Origin: Pseudovirgaria hyperparasitica
Lineage: Eukaryota > Ascomycota > Dothideomycetes > Acrospermales > Acrospermaceae
Length of the DNA: 64,000 nucleotides
Direction: 5' to 3'
Assembly (NCBI RefSeq): GCF_010093815.1
Contig: NW_022985558.1
Span: 585,038-649,037, forward strand
A program made the translations under genes and the position numbers. The notes below the pieces were generated by a model. The model was not told the DNA's origin and did not search any database. It was given only the letters and a program-made list of their open reading frames with translations. Shown here piece by piece: positions 50,598 to 63,266 of this stretch (position 1 is the stretch's first letter; each line of letters begins with the position of its first letter).

Positions 50598-53500
50598 AAG
50601 TCTATCTACGATAATAAGAATTAAATTATAACTTATTCTAAGTATCTCGCTTAGAGATAAGTTAACTATAAAATCTATAGTAATATCTTCCTATATAAAG
50701 AGGGGGACTAGTAGAGGCTATAAGTTCCTATATAGCTTATATCTAGATGCCTTTATTCTTTAATAAATCGGATAAGTAGCTATCTATTCTTTAATATACT
50801 TAGGTATATCTTCCTAAAAATAGTACTAATAAATTAAGCTTAGGGTGCGTATATACCCGAAATATCCTACTAGGTTAGCGTTATAGTATCGGCTAACTAC
50901 GGTAAATCGTGCGTTACCCGTCGGTATATAGTACTTTCTATTATAGTAGAGTAAGCCGTCTATGAAGGTCTACTTATAGTCTACTTTAGTCTATAATAAC
51001 CTATCTTACTATATTTTATATAACTTTAAAACTATTAGGTCTATCTTTTATAGATCTATGATTAACTAGACGAGGTCTACTTAATATATATACTAGGTAC
51101 TATCGCCCTCCTTAATAGCGCTAATAAATAGCTTACTAGGGACTTCGGTACCGCGTCTTTAGTTACCGGCTTCGGTCTTATAAATTTAATTACTAGTATT
51201 GGCGTTAGTATCTTGCTAATTATCGGATAACTTATTATCTAACCTCGTCCTTAAGAGTTAGGCCTATAGCTACTCTAGGACCCTATAGCTACTATAAATC
51301 TAGGCGCCTTCTTTATAGTTAGATCTTCTTAATATTCTATTAGCTAGGTTTATACTTCTAGGTTAATAGTAGATTATAAAGTAGAAATTTATAAGCTACT
51401 TAGTCTATTAAATCTATCGATGATTTAAAACTATCGTACTTATAAACCCCTTTAAGTTATAGTAATTAGTTAGTAACTTAACGTTATATATAGTACCTTT
51501 AAGATAATATCGCTACTACTTAAACGACTCTACTATTACTAGTAGCTCTTAGTTATAAATAGTATATCTAGTCTTAACGTCGGCTATCTTACGCGAGAAG
51601 AACGTAACTAGATACTATTAGATCTTTTTAGACTCTATTAGTCTAGGCTAGGAGAGTATACCCGAGATTATAAATTCTAATATATTAGTTTCGACGTAAA
51701 TAGGTTTAGTTAGATCGAAGTATACTAGTAATAGGATAGTTATAAATGCTTCTTTAATCTTCTTAAAGGATATTCTTTTAACCTTAGTTAATTTAATAGG
51801 TTATAATTTAATATTATACTATTTCTATCTACTACGGACCGTAATAGATAAGTTAGTAGTAGTAGTACGTGTATTAAGTAGTGCGGCTAAACGGGAGAAG
51901 TGTTTAATAAATTTTTAGTAGTAGTTAGCGAAGCTAATAAAGACACGTATATCTCGAACGGATTTTAGTTTAGGCTAGTCTATAATAGTAGTAACTCTAT
52001 CTCTCTCTATAGTTATACCTTAATTAGTAATAACGAAGCTAAGAAAGTTAATATAGTTCTAATAGAACTTATATTTAGATAGCTTAATATATAGCTTATA
52101 CTTTTCTAGTCTATCTAGAACTATACGTACGTACTAGATATACTCCTCCTCGTTATCTAAGAAGATAAGAATATTATCTAGATATATAATATATATCGTG
52201 TTAAGTAGGCCTACTAGCGCGTTATTAATATACGCTTAGAAGGTATCTAGCGTGTTAGTTAGTCTAAAAGAGACTATAGTATACTTAAAGTATCTATAAC
52301 GGGTTCTAAAAGCCGTTTTCTATTCGTCGCCTTCCTTAATATAAAGGTAATAGTAGGTGTTACGTAGATTAAGCTTAGTAAAGATCTTTATATATTCTAG
52401 TCTATTAATAGACTCGGAGATAAGAGATAGTAGGTAATAATTCTTTCGCGTAATATTATTTAGGCTATAGTAGTTAATATATAGACGGAGACTCCTATCC
52501 TTCTTCTTTATAAAGAGGATTAGAGCTCCGGCTAGAGATATACTAGGCCTAATCTATTCTTATATAAGGTTCTTTTCGATATATTCTCGAAGGGCTTATA
52601 ACTTAGGTTCTAAAAGAGGGTAGATAGGTCTATATAGAGGTTACTAGCCGTCTTCAAGATTAATAGTAAGGTCAGTAGATTAGTATTAAGGTAGTTCAGA
52701 GGAATCGATCGCTAACGCGATATATTAGTATATTTTATACTAATATAGTAGGTTTTCATCTACTTTAATACTAAGCTTACTATTTTACATAAGTAAGAGT
52801 ACATAGATAGTAGAGATCGCCTTCTCGTAATCTTTCTAGAATTATTCATTATTAATAAGCTATACTAGTTCCTATTAAGGTGGGTTTATACGCTAGCCAG
52901 CTATCTTCTTAAGGAAGTCTAGTTTTAGGTTATATTTCTTAAGCCACAGTATACCTAGAATTATATTAAAGGGACTATCTACCACGATAAAGGTTAAGTA
53001 GTAGAGTTTCTATTTCCCTCCGCTATCCTAGATACTATATTTAATAGTATAGGTACTATATAACTTAATAGGACCGTCAATACCATAGAATATAGTATCT
53101 ATTAGAGCTTAGATATTAACATTAAGTTCTTATACTTATTAGATCAATATAACATTAGTAGCCAAACTACTATTAAGTATTATAGTCTAATATTATCCAC
53201 GAGGGACCTTAATAGATCTAGTCTATAGTTTAATATACTATTTAGTAGATTACCCCTCTATTATAATCGCGTCTATAAGTCGCGAGGGTTTCTTATAGAC
53301 TATTAGTTTTTTATATTCTATACTAGATAGTTAGGCGCGATATGTCCTAGCTACTAGTACTTATAGTATATAACTAGTTAGTTAGTTATATTAGTACTTA
53401 GTAGCTTCCCTAAACGGTACTTAGGTACTATATAGTCTATTCTACTATAGGTATAGTAAGTAACTTTAGGTTGTTTATATAAGTCGGTCCTTATATCTTA

Positions 53501-54036
53501 ATATATTAATTAGTAGGGAGACCCACGATACGATCTACGTGGTTTTAAATTTAAGGTATAGTAGTAGCCTCGTAACGTCCCGCGAGATCTATTACTAAAT
53601 CGGTTTTAGTTAGACGATTTTACATTAGATTAGATCGTTAGGGATAGTCGTGCACTAGCACGGCGTTAATTATTTATTATACGCTAGTATTACTCCGCGA
53701 GGTTTATAAGAGCTTAGAGGTCTATAGGGATTATTATTATAAGGTTAAGACGGTCCTTTATATTTAGGGTAAGAGACCGTTTAAAGTCGTCGTACTATTA
53801 AATTATATAATCTTCTTCGGGTTCTCTCTAGAGGGGCCGAAGGTATTTAAGAAGTTATAATAGTAACTAATTATCTCGTTATTAAGTCTTAAAGATATAG
53901 CCCTAGGCCTAGTCGCGTCGTTTAGCCCTATCGCTAAAATATTAAAGGATAAATTTAGTAAACGTGTCCTAGTTATAGGCATCCTTAGAATATTTAATTC
54001 GGTGTACTATCTAACGTTCTAAAGGCGTCGGGTTAA

Positions 54037-54274
54037 TGTAAAGAGTGAAGACGTGGGATAGTAGTCTAACAGTTTATAGAGAGATATAGGAATGTATTTA
54101 TAGAGTAATCTCACTCTTATACGAGGTTGATTTCTAACGAGTAGGAATCGGTTTATACGGTCTACTTATATAGTAACCTCGCTTAACTTAGCTAACTTAA
54201 CCTAGCTCTGGCCACTACGTGGCTACATGGATTAGAATAGTCTATATAGATCTATTATAGTTCCCGTCCTAATA
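54037..54274 (-). repeat. 3' LTR of element C
   Basis: A 238-bp LTR from tgtaaagag to gtcctaata, next to the polypurine tract. Confidence 0.9.
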
Positions 54275-56353
54275 ATATCCTTCTTCTTTTTATACTTCGC
54301 CCCGAAGTACTTAAGTATATATAATTCTAAGTCTCTATAATCTATCGTGTACCTATATATCCGTAACTAAGTTCCTATAACGTTATAACCATCCTTAATA
54401 TAGGTGAACTCGAGATTCTAGTTTACTTTTACTAGTTTATGCACGCGCTTATCCCTTACTTTATAGCTACTACCTAGGACACGTAATTACTACTTTAGTC
54501 GAGCATATATTTAGCTTCGCTCGCCTTTAATTTTATTCTCTAGTATATCCACCTTACTCTTAAGGTAAGTCGTTAATTTATATACTATCTTCCCTAGTCT
54601 AGGTTTAGAAGGGTCTATGGTAGTCTATTCTTATTAGAACCGGTCTAATATAACCTATTCGCGTTGTTACGGTCACTGATTTAGCTTTATTAATCGCCGT
54701 TAAGGGTGGACGAATATTCCTTCCTTAGATCTCTAGCTAACGTGTATATATAGATATCTAATACTAGTTCTATCTCTAAGCCTACCTCCTTCTCTCGTAA
54801 GACTTACTCTAAAGGCATCGCCGCCTCCCTAGCTACGCCGGCTAAGAAGCCTACCTATCGCGGTAGCACGAAGGCGCGCTCTAAGTCGGAGAAGAGAGTA
54901 GCTAGGGCTACTACTACTACTGCCTCTACTACTAATATAGCTACTAGTCGCTCTAATCTAGGTAATTCTAGTACTAAACTTATGGATAAAGTGGTTATAG
55001 GTTCTCCTCTCACTCTAAAGCGTACGCCGCCTACTCTACCTCCTCTAGAGGATAAAGAAGATCTCGTTATAGACGATGATCGTAAGCCCTCGCGCTTACC
55101 TACGCCACCGCCTCGCCGCTCTTTCTTCCGGTCTAATATAGACTAATTTAGTCGCTCTAGGTCCTTTTAGGACCTTAATATTCGCTCTAAACCCTAGCCT
55201 ACTAATAATAAGGCCTAGGTCGCTAAGAATACTAAACCTAGTCGCGGTTTACGCTATAGAAAAACGGCGAACTACGGTTTAATATACTATAAGTATATTA
55301 AGAGCTATACGGCCGGCTCTAAATATCTCTTTCGCTCTAACTCTAGTATTAGCTACTACTCTACTAACCGCGACGGGCCTATACGCCCTATCTTTACTCT
55401 ACCTACCCGCTACCGCCGCTATACCGTGACTAGTAAGACTTATCTATAGGTAAGTATAATAGGCTATCTTAATCTAGTATAATCTAAAGTGGTCCGTACT
55501 AATATATTCTTAGGTTCCTATACGTATATAAGATATATATAATAACCTTCGTGTCTATAAGACCCTCGGGGGTTCTTATAGCCGCCTATCTACTATATAG
55601 AGGGAGTTTAGGGAGCGCTATAAGCTCTTCCTAGAGGTTATTAAAGTATAAGTTACGAGTACGTTAATTGTTTTTAACACCTATTGATTTTTCTAGCCGC
55701 CGCGAGATCCCTAGCGCCTAGGCTACCTATTCTAGGGAGTCTATTCTAGCTATAGAGGCCGTAGAGAGGATTTACTCTATCTCCCCCTATCCGTCTTACG
55801 CTACTAATAGATCTTATAAGAGGTCTACTATTTCTCCCTCTAAGTCGCCTCGTAAGAGGGTATATATTCCCTTCTAGATTATTCTAGATTATATTAGCTA
55901 ACTTTAGACCTAGTCGCTACGCTCCGGCGCTTAAGGCTCTTCCCTCTAGGCTCTAACGGATCGGGTTATTACTCTAGAGGCTAAGGTTATTATCCTCCGC
56001 CGCTATATCGTGTAGTTAGAGAGGACTATACTAGAGATTAGAACGGATAATAAGATAGAGGAGTAGCTCTATGGTTCTGGCTCTATGTGTTGGCTCTATG
56101 CCTAGCTCTATGTATTCTAGATCTACTATAGGTGGTGCGCGCCGGCTCTATTTACCTGGCTTTTATCTATTTTAGTCCTTTTTAGACCGTTTAGATACCC
56201 ATCGGCTAGTTTCTAGTAATTTAATTCTTAACTTAATGATATTATATGTGCGCTCGCTTAGCTTATGACTATTAGTTTCTATATTCTAATTTTCCTTGAG
56301 TTACCTAAGTGTAGGCACCGTATATAAATTAGTTTATCTCTATGAATTCTATT

Positions 56354-56457
56354 AGAGTACCTAAACTAGTAGTCTAGTAGTTATTGGTTCGGGTACTCTA
56401 ACCTTTTATGTTTCGTATTAAGAGTTTAATTCTATAGTAGGGTACCTTTTTTTAGGT
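56354..56457 (+). repeat. hairpin with pol-III-like boxes, copy in element C
   Basis: RIP-altered copy of the hairpin and box segment described at 30,139; it ends in a run of seven T. Confidence 0.5.
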
Positions 56458-59400
56458 TCTTAGTCCCATGTTTTTCTCGTGTATAATAGTCTATATTAGT
56501 CTATTCTAGACTCTTCTATATTATTCTATTATAGTATGTCGCGTCGCGTTTCTAAAATGGTTATTTACGCTTTCTTTGCGTCTAGTAACCGTATAATACT
56601 TAAATTATAGGGCTACTATATAGAGTTTTCCTAGTGCGCGTCTGGATTTCCTAGTTTAGTACTTCATTCTCTACGGTATCCTTCTTCTTTTTACGATAAC
56701 CGCGACGTCGCTATACTTATATTAATAATATACTATTCTATATCTTTTACTTATACGTAGCCATTATAGAACTTAAGATATATACCGCTAGTTTCTAGGT
56801 GTTCTTATTCTTAGTATAGTTCTTCTAACGGATTCTATATTTCTAAACACCGTCTTCATCGATCCTATATTCGATAATATGGTCTACTTCGAACACGTCT
56901 AGTCTATCTTAGGGTATAATAGAGTGTAACTACACGTTCGTGCGGCTATACACGTTAGGTCGAAATCTTTTAAGTAGTAAGACGTGGAATATATTATAGA
57001 TTCTTATATTACTTTCTAAGTCGAGCTCGTAGGCTCTTATACTAATGCGACGTTTGATTCGGAAGGGACTAGCCATTTTATAATTAAGCTTCTTATTTAC
57101 TCGCGACGTTTATATATTATAGATATTAAGAAGAACCTCGTCGCCCTTCTCGTACGTCTAATCCTTAGCTAATCTATTATAGTACTTTATATACGAGTTA
57201 TTTACTTATTAGATTATAGCGTGATAGTTATATATAGTTTCGAAGATTTTAATCGCTAATTCCTAAGCGTAGACGTTCACGTCTATTATTCGATTAAATT
57301 AGACCGTCTAAGGCTTAAAACCTATCCTTAGACTACGTCCGAGGTTCGCCTAGAAAGGTGTAATATCTATTATACTATAACGACTATTATTATATATAAA
57401 CTCTACTATGCTTAGTAGGGAGGCCTAGTCGTCCTACTCGAAATTATAGAATACGTGTAGGTAGGCCTCGAGCGTCTAGTTCTATCGCTCTATCTAGCTA
57501 TCTATCTAAGGATAAAATACTATAGATATGTTCCTATTTATACTTACCATTTTATAGAATAACGTCTAGAATTTAGATATGAAGGTACTTCCTCGGTCCG
57601 TAATAATCCTTTTTAGTATACTATAGACCTTAATAATCTCGTTCTAGAACACCTACGCTAGTTTTTTAGATGTAATCGTCTTCTACACCGGGATATACCT
57701 AGATATCTTTATAAGTCTATCTATAATAATAAGAATAGAATTATAACTTATTCTAAGCATCTCGCTTAGAGATAAGTTAACTATAAAGTCTATAGTAATA
57801 TCTTTCTATATAAAGAGGGGGGCTAAAAGAGGCTATAAATTCCTATATGGCTTATGCCTAGGGGCCTTCGTTCTTTAATAAATCGGATAAGTAGCTATCT
57901 ATTCTTCGACGTACTTGGGTATATCTTCCTAAAAATAGTACTAACGAATTAAGCTTAGGGTACGTATATACCTAAAGTATCCTACTAGGTTAGCGTCATA
58001 GTATTAGCTAACTATATTAAATCGCGCGTTACCTATCGGTATATAGTACTTTCTATTATAGTAAAGTAAGCCGTCTATAAAGGTCTACTTATAGTCTACT
58101 TTAGTCCGTAATAACCTATCTTACTATATTTTATATAACTTTAAAACTATCGGGTCTATCTTCTATAGATCCACGATTAACTAGGCGAGGTTAATTAGAT
58201 ATTCATGCTAGGCATTATCGCCCTTCCCGATAGCGCTAATAAACGGCCTACTAGGGACTTTAGTACCGCGTCTTTAGTTACCGGCTTCGGTCTTAGAGAT
58301 TTAATTACTAGTATCGACGTTAGTATCTTACTAATCGCCTAATAACTTAAAATCTAACCTCATCCTTAAGAGTTGGGTCTATAGCTACTCTAGGACCCTA
58401 TAGCTACTATAATTCTAGGCGCCTTCTTTATAGTTAGGTCTTCTTAATATTCTATTAGCTAGGTTTATACTTCTAGGTTAATAGTAGATTATAAAGTAAA
58501 AGTTCGTAAGCTACTTAGTCTATCGGACCTATTAACGGTTTAAAACCGTCGTGCTTATAAACCCCTTTAAGTTATGGTAATTAGTTAGTAACTCGACGTT
58601 ATATATAGTATCTTTAAGATAATATCGCCACTATTTAAACGACTCTACTATTACTAGTAGCTCTTGGTTATAGATAGTATATCTAGTCTTAATATCGACT
58701 ATTTTGCGTGAGAAGAATATAACTAGATACTATTAGACCTTTTTAGACTTAGTTAGTCTAGGCTAGAAGAGAATACCTAAGATTATAAATCCTAACGCGT
58801 CGGTTTCGACGCGGATAGGTTTAGTTAGATCGAAGTGTACTAGTAATAGGGCAGTTATAAATGCCTCTTTAATTTTCTTAAAGGAGGCCCTTTCGCCTTC
58901 TAATAATTCTATAGGCTACGATTTAATATTACGCTATTTCTATCTACCGCGGACTATAATAGACGAATCTATAGTAGTAGTACGCGCGTTAAGCGGTGCT
59001 ACTAGCCGGGAGAAATGCTTAATAAATTTTTAGTAGTAATTAGTGAATCCGATGAAGACACGTATATCTTAAACCGATTTTAGTTTAGGCTAGTCCACGA
59101 TAGTAGCGACTCTATCCCTTTCTATAGTTATACCTTAATTAGTAATAACGAAGCTAAGGAAGTTAACGTGGTCCTAGTGGAACTTATATTTAGATAGCTT
59201 AATATATAGCTTATATTTTTCTAGCCTATCTAGGACTACGCGTACGTGCTAGATATATTCTTCTTTATTATTAGAGAAGATAAGGATGTTATCGAGGTAT
59301 ACGATGCACGTTATATCGAGTAGGCCTACTAGCGCGTTATTAATATACGCTTAGAAGGTTCCTAGCGCGTTAGTTAGTCTAAAAGGGACTACTATATACT

Positions 59401-61841
59401 TAAAGTATCTATAACGGGTTCTAAACGCCGTTTTCCACTTATCGCCCTTCTTAATATATAGGCGGTAGTAGACGTCGCGTAGATTAAGCTTAGTAAAGAT
59501 CTTCATGCGCTCTAGTCTATTAATAGACTCGGAGATAAGAGGTAGTAGGTAATGATTCTTTCGTATAATATTATTTAGGCTATAGTAGTCGATATATAGA
59601 TAGAGACTCCTATTCTTCTTCTTTATAAAGAGGATTAGAGCTCCGGCTAGGGATATACTAGGCCTAATCTATTCTTATATAAGGTTCTTTTTAATGTATT
59701 CTCGGAGGACCTATAGCTCGGGTTCTAATAGAGGGTATATGGGTCCGTGTAGGGGTTATTAACCGTCTTCGAGGTTAATAGTAAGGTCGGTAGGTTAGTA
59801 TTAAGGTAATTCGGACGAGTCGATTACTAACGCGATATATTAGTATATTTTATACTAATATAGTAGGTTTTCGTCTACTTTAATACTAAGCTCTCTATTT
59901 TAAGTAAGTAAGAGGACGTAGATAGCGGAGATTGCCTTTTTATAGTTCTTCTAGAATTATTCGTCGTCGACTAGCTATACTAGGTTCTATTATAGTAGGT
60001 ATATGCGCTAGCCAGCTATTTTCTAGATAAAGTCTAGTTTCGGGTTATATTTTTCGAGCTACGGTATACCGAGGATCATATTAAAGGGACTATCTACCAC
60101 GATAAAGGTTAAGTAATAGGGTTTCTACTTCCCCCCGCTATCCTAGATACTATATTTAATAGTGTAGGTACCCTACGATTTAATGGGACCATCGATACCA
60201 TAGAAGGTAGCACCTATTAGTACTTAAATATCGACGTTAAGTTCTCGTGCTTATTAAGTCGATATAACGTTAGTAGCTAAACCGCTATTAAGTATTACGG
60301 TCTAATATTATCTATAAGGGACCTCGATAGGCCTAGCCTATAGTTTAATATACTAGTTAGCTAGTTATCCCTCTATTTTAGTTACGCCTACGAGTCGTGA
60401 GGGTTCCTTATAGATAGTTAGTTTTTTATATTATATACCGGGTAGTTAGACGCGATGTGTCCTAGCTACTAGCACTTATAGTATATAACTAACTTAGTAT
60501 CTATATTAGTATTCGGTGGTTTCCCTAAGCGGCATTCGGGTACTATATGGCCTATCCTACTATAGGTGTAGTAGGTGACTTTAGGTCGTTTATACGAGTC
60601 GTTTCTCGCGTCTTAATATATCGACTAGTAGAAAGATCCGCGGTATAGGCCTCGTCTTCTCGAGTTCGTAGAGTGGTAGCGCCCACGAGGTGTTCCGTGC
60701 GATCTATTACTAAACCGGTCCTCTTTAGACGATTTCGTATCGGATTAGATTAATAGGGATAGTCGTGCGCCTATATAACGTTAGTTATTTATTATACGCT
60801 AATGTCATTCTATAAGATTCGCGAGTGCCTAAAGGTTAGTAGGGATAGACATTATAAGGTCGATACGTTCCTTTATACTTAGGTTAAGGGACCTTTTAAA
60901 GTCGTCGTATTATCGAACCATATAATCTTCCTCGGCTTCTCTCTAAAGAGATTAGAGGTATTTAAGGAGTTGTAACGGGGATTATCTCTCTCGCTATTAA
61001 GTCTTAAAGATATGGCTCTAAGTCTATTCGCGTCGCTCGGCTCTGTCGCCGAAGTATTAAAGAAGGAATTCGGTGAACGTGTCCTAGTTATACGTATCCT
61101 TAGGGTGTTTAATTCGATGTACTATCTAACGTTTAGATAGCGTTAGGTCTAGGTAGTTCTATACGAACCTAATCTTATTACTATCGTTCGTGAATAGGTA
61201 GAAGAATTAGCTATACTAGTAAGCCTATTCGTGAAAGCTCCTCCTGGTTTTACCGTCGAAGTAAGGTAGTTTCTTAGGCTAAGGTAACTAGAATAGTAAT
61301 GGACTTGGTTGGACTGTTTCGGCTTAAGTTAGTCTATATTAGTATAGGTTAGTTACTACTAGTACTAAAGCGCGTAGTGCGGCTTCGAGTCTAGCGGTTC
61401 GTTCTTACGCTTTGTCGAGTTTACGAAGTTACTACTCGAGCTAAGCCTAACGCTACCTCTCCGCGTATAGCTTAGTATATACATTATTATAAGGCGTAGT
61501 TAACGTTAGTCGGTTCTAACGAATTAATTCGTTAACGTTAATAGGGTCTAGTCTTATAGTAAGGATAGGTCTAGTATAGTATAAACTAGACCGCGATGGA
61601 GTATAATAGACTCCTTCCTTATTATCTAGGTAATCTTCCACGGTTATACGGAATGCCATACTAGTTATTAGTATAATAGCCTATAGGGTATACTTATCGG
61701 TAGAGGTGGTCGTAGGGAGACTATTCTCTTTATTTAGATTTAGAGAGAGTCTCTCGTATAAGGTAGTACCACGGGTATTATAGCGTATAGTAGAAGCTAT
61801 CTCTATAAGCTACCGTCGTGCTATATAGAGAGGAATTAAAA

Positions 61842-62079
61842 TGTAAAGAGTAAAGACGTAGGATAGTAGTCTAATAGTTCATAGAGAGACATAGGAATGT
61901 ATTTATAGAGTAATCTTACTCTTATACAAGGTTGATTCCTAACGAGTAGGAATCGGTTTATGCGGTCTACTTATATAGTAACCTCGCTTAACTTAGCTGA
62001 CTTAACCCAGCTCTGGCCACTACGTGGCTACATGGATTAGAATGGTCTATATAGGTCTATTGTGGTTCCCGTCCTAATA
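61842..62079 (-). repeat. 5' LTR of element C
   Basis: A 238-bp LTR, followed by the target duplication gttaa, after which the gag end of element A resumes. Confidence 0.9.
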
Positions 62080-62775
62080 GTTAAGGTAGTTCTAGACGAA
62101 TCTAATTTTATCGCTATTATTTATAAATAGATAGAAGAATTAGCTATATTAGTAAGCCTATACGTGGAAACTCTTTCTACTTTTACTATTGAAGTAAGGT
62201 AGTTTCTTAGGTTAGAGTAATTGGGATAGTAGTAGACTAGAATGGATCGTTTTAGTTAGTATAGGTCTATATAAATATAGATTAGTTATTACTAGAACTA
62301 AAGCGCGTAATATAGCTTTAAGTCTCGTAGTATATTCTTAAGCTTTATCGAGTTCGCGTAGTTATTACTTAAGTTAAACCTATTATTACCTCTCTTCGTA
62401 TAGTCTAGTATATACGTTATTATAAGATATAGTTAACGTTAGGCGATTCTAACGGATTAACTCGTTAACGTTAATAAGGTCTAGCCTTATATTAAGGTTA
62501 GATCTAGTATAGTTTAAACTAGACCGAGATAGAGTATAATAGACTCTATCCTTATATTTCTATAATATCTTCTATAGTTATATAGAATATTATATAAGTT
62601 ATCGGTGCGATAGTCTATAAGGTATAGTTATTAGTAGGGGTAGTTATAGATAGACTATTCTCCTCGTTTAGGTTGGGAGAAGGTCTACTATAAGAGGCGG
62701 TACTATGAGTATTATAATAAGTGGTTAGAGCTATTTTTATAAACTACCGTCGTGCTATATAAAGAGAAATTAAAA

Positions 62776-63261
62776 TATAAGGATTATAGACGTAGAATAG
62801 TAGTCTAATAGGTCATAGAAGGATTCGGGAATATATTTAAAAGTGTAGTCTACTCTTCTAATAAGGTTAATTTCTAAAGAGTAGGAATTAAGTGTATACG
62901 GCCTACTTATATAGTGGTCTCGCTTATTCTAGCTAGCTTAACCTAGGTCTATGTCAGGGCTAACACCAGGATAGACTCAACTATAATACTATGGTCTAGT
63001 ACGGTCCGTAACAGGACGGACCCAGGGTGAGTTAGCTAGAATAAGCGAGACCACTATATAAGTAGGCCGCACACACTTGATTCCTACTCTTTAGGAATTA
63101 ACCTCGTTAGGAGAGTAGACTACCCTTTGAAATATATTCCCGAATCCTCCTATAACCTGTTAGACTACTATCCTACGTCTACAATCCTTATAGTCCACCT
63201 ATTACGGACCGTACTAGACTATAGTAGTCTAGTTAAGTCCATCCTAGTGTTAGCCCTAATA
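62776..63261 (-). repeat. 5' LTR of element A, split by a solo LTR
   Basis: The pieces 62,776-62,951 and 63,193-63,261 add up to 240 bp after removing the duplicated 5-bp target, the same as the left LTR of A. The target duplication gtaga follows at 63,262-63,266. Confidence 0.9.
62952..63192 (+). repeat. solo LTR of the A/B family, inserted in the LTR of A
   Basis: A 241-bp solo LTR in the orientation opposite to A and B, starting tgtcagggctaac, with flanking 5-bp duplications gtcta and gtcca. It keeps many CpA/TpG sites that are lost in the other copies. A solo LTR arises by recombination between the two LTRs of a full copy. Confidence 0.9.
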
Positions 63262-63266
63262 GTAGA

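Larger units (their letters stand above)
54037..62079 (-). mobile_element. LTR element C, chromovirus related to A and B, nested in A
   Basis: Fossil element of 8,043 bp with 238-bp LTRs (54,037-54,274 and 61,842-62,079) and perfect 5-bp duplications gttaa (54,032-54,036 and 62,080-62,084). The interior is closely similar to A and B, with the same order on the minus strand: gag near the right, then protease, reverse transcriptase, integrase and chromodomain, then the 2.5-kb segment with plus-strand open frames beside the left LTR. The LTRs differ clearly from those of A and B in sequence (tgtaaagagtg... start), so C is a separate subfamily. LTR differences seen are all transitions. Broken many times. 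Confidence 0.9.
12936..63261 (-). mobile_element. LTR element A, Ty3/gypsy chromovirus (host of most other insertions)
   Basis: Fossil LTR retroelement bounded by perfect 5-bp duplications gtaga (12,931-12,935 and 63,262-63,266). Its own sequence lies in five pieces: 12,936-15,749, 23,589-24,172, 37,469-37,742, 50,598-54,036 and 62,080-63,261 (the last minus the solo LTR). These total about 8.02 kb once duplicated target sites are removed, the same as sister copy B. Pol is on the minus strand, so the 3' LTR is the left one; the purine tract (read on the minus strand as aaaaagaagaa) lies beside it. Gag, protease, reverse transcriptase, RNase H, integrase and a chromodomain are recognisable in order. 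Heavily RIP-altered with many breaks; certainly inactive. Confidence 0.9.
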
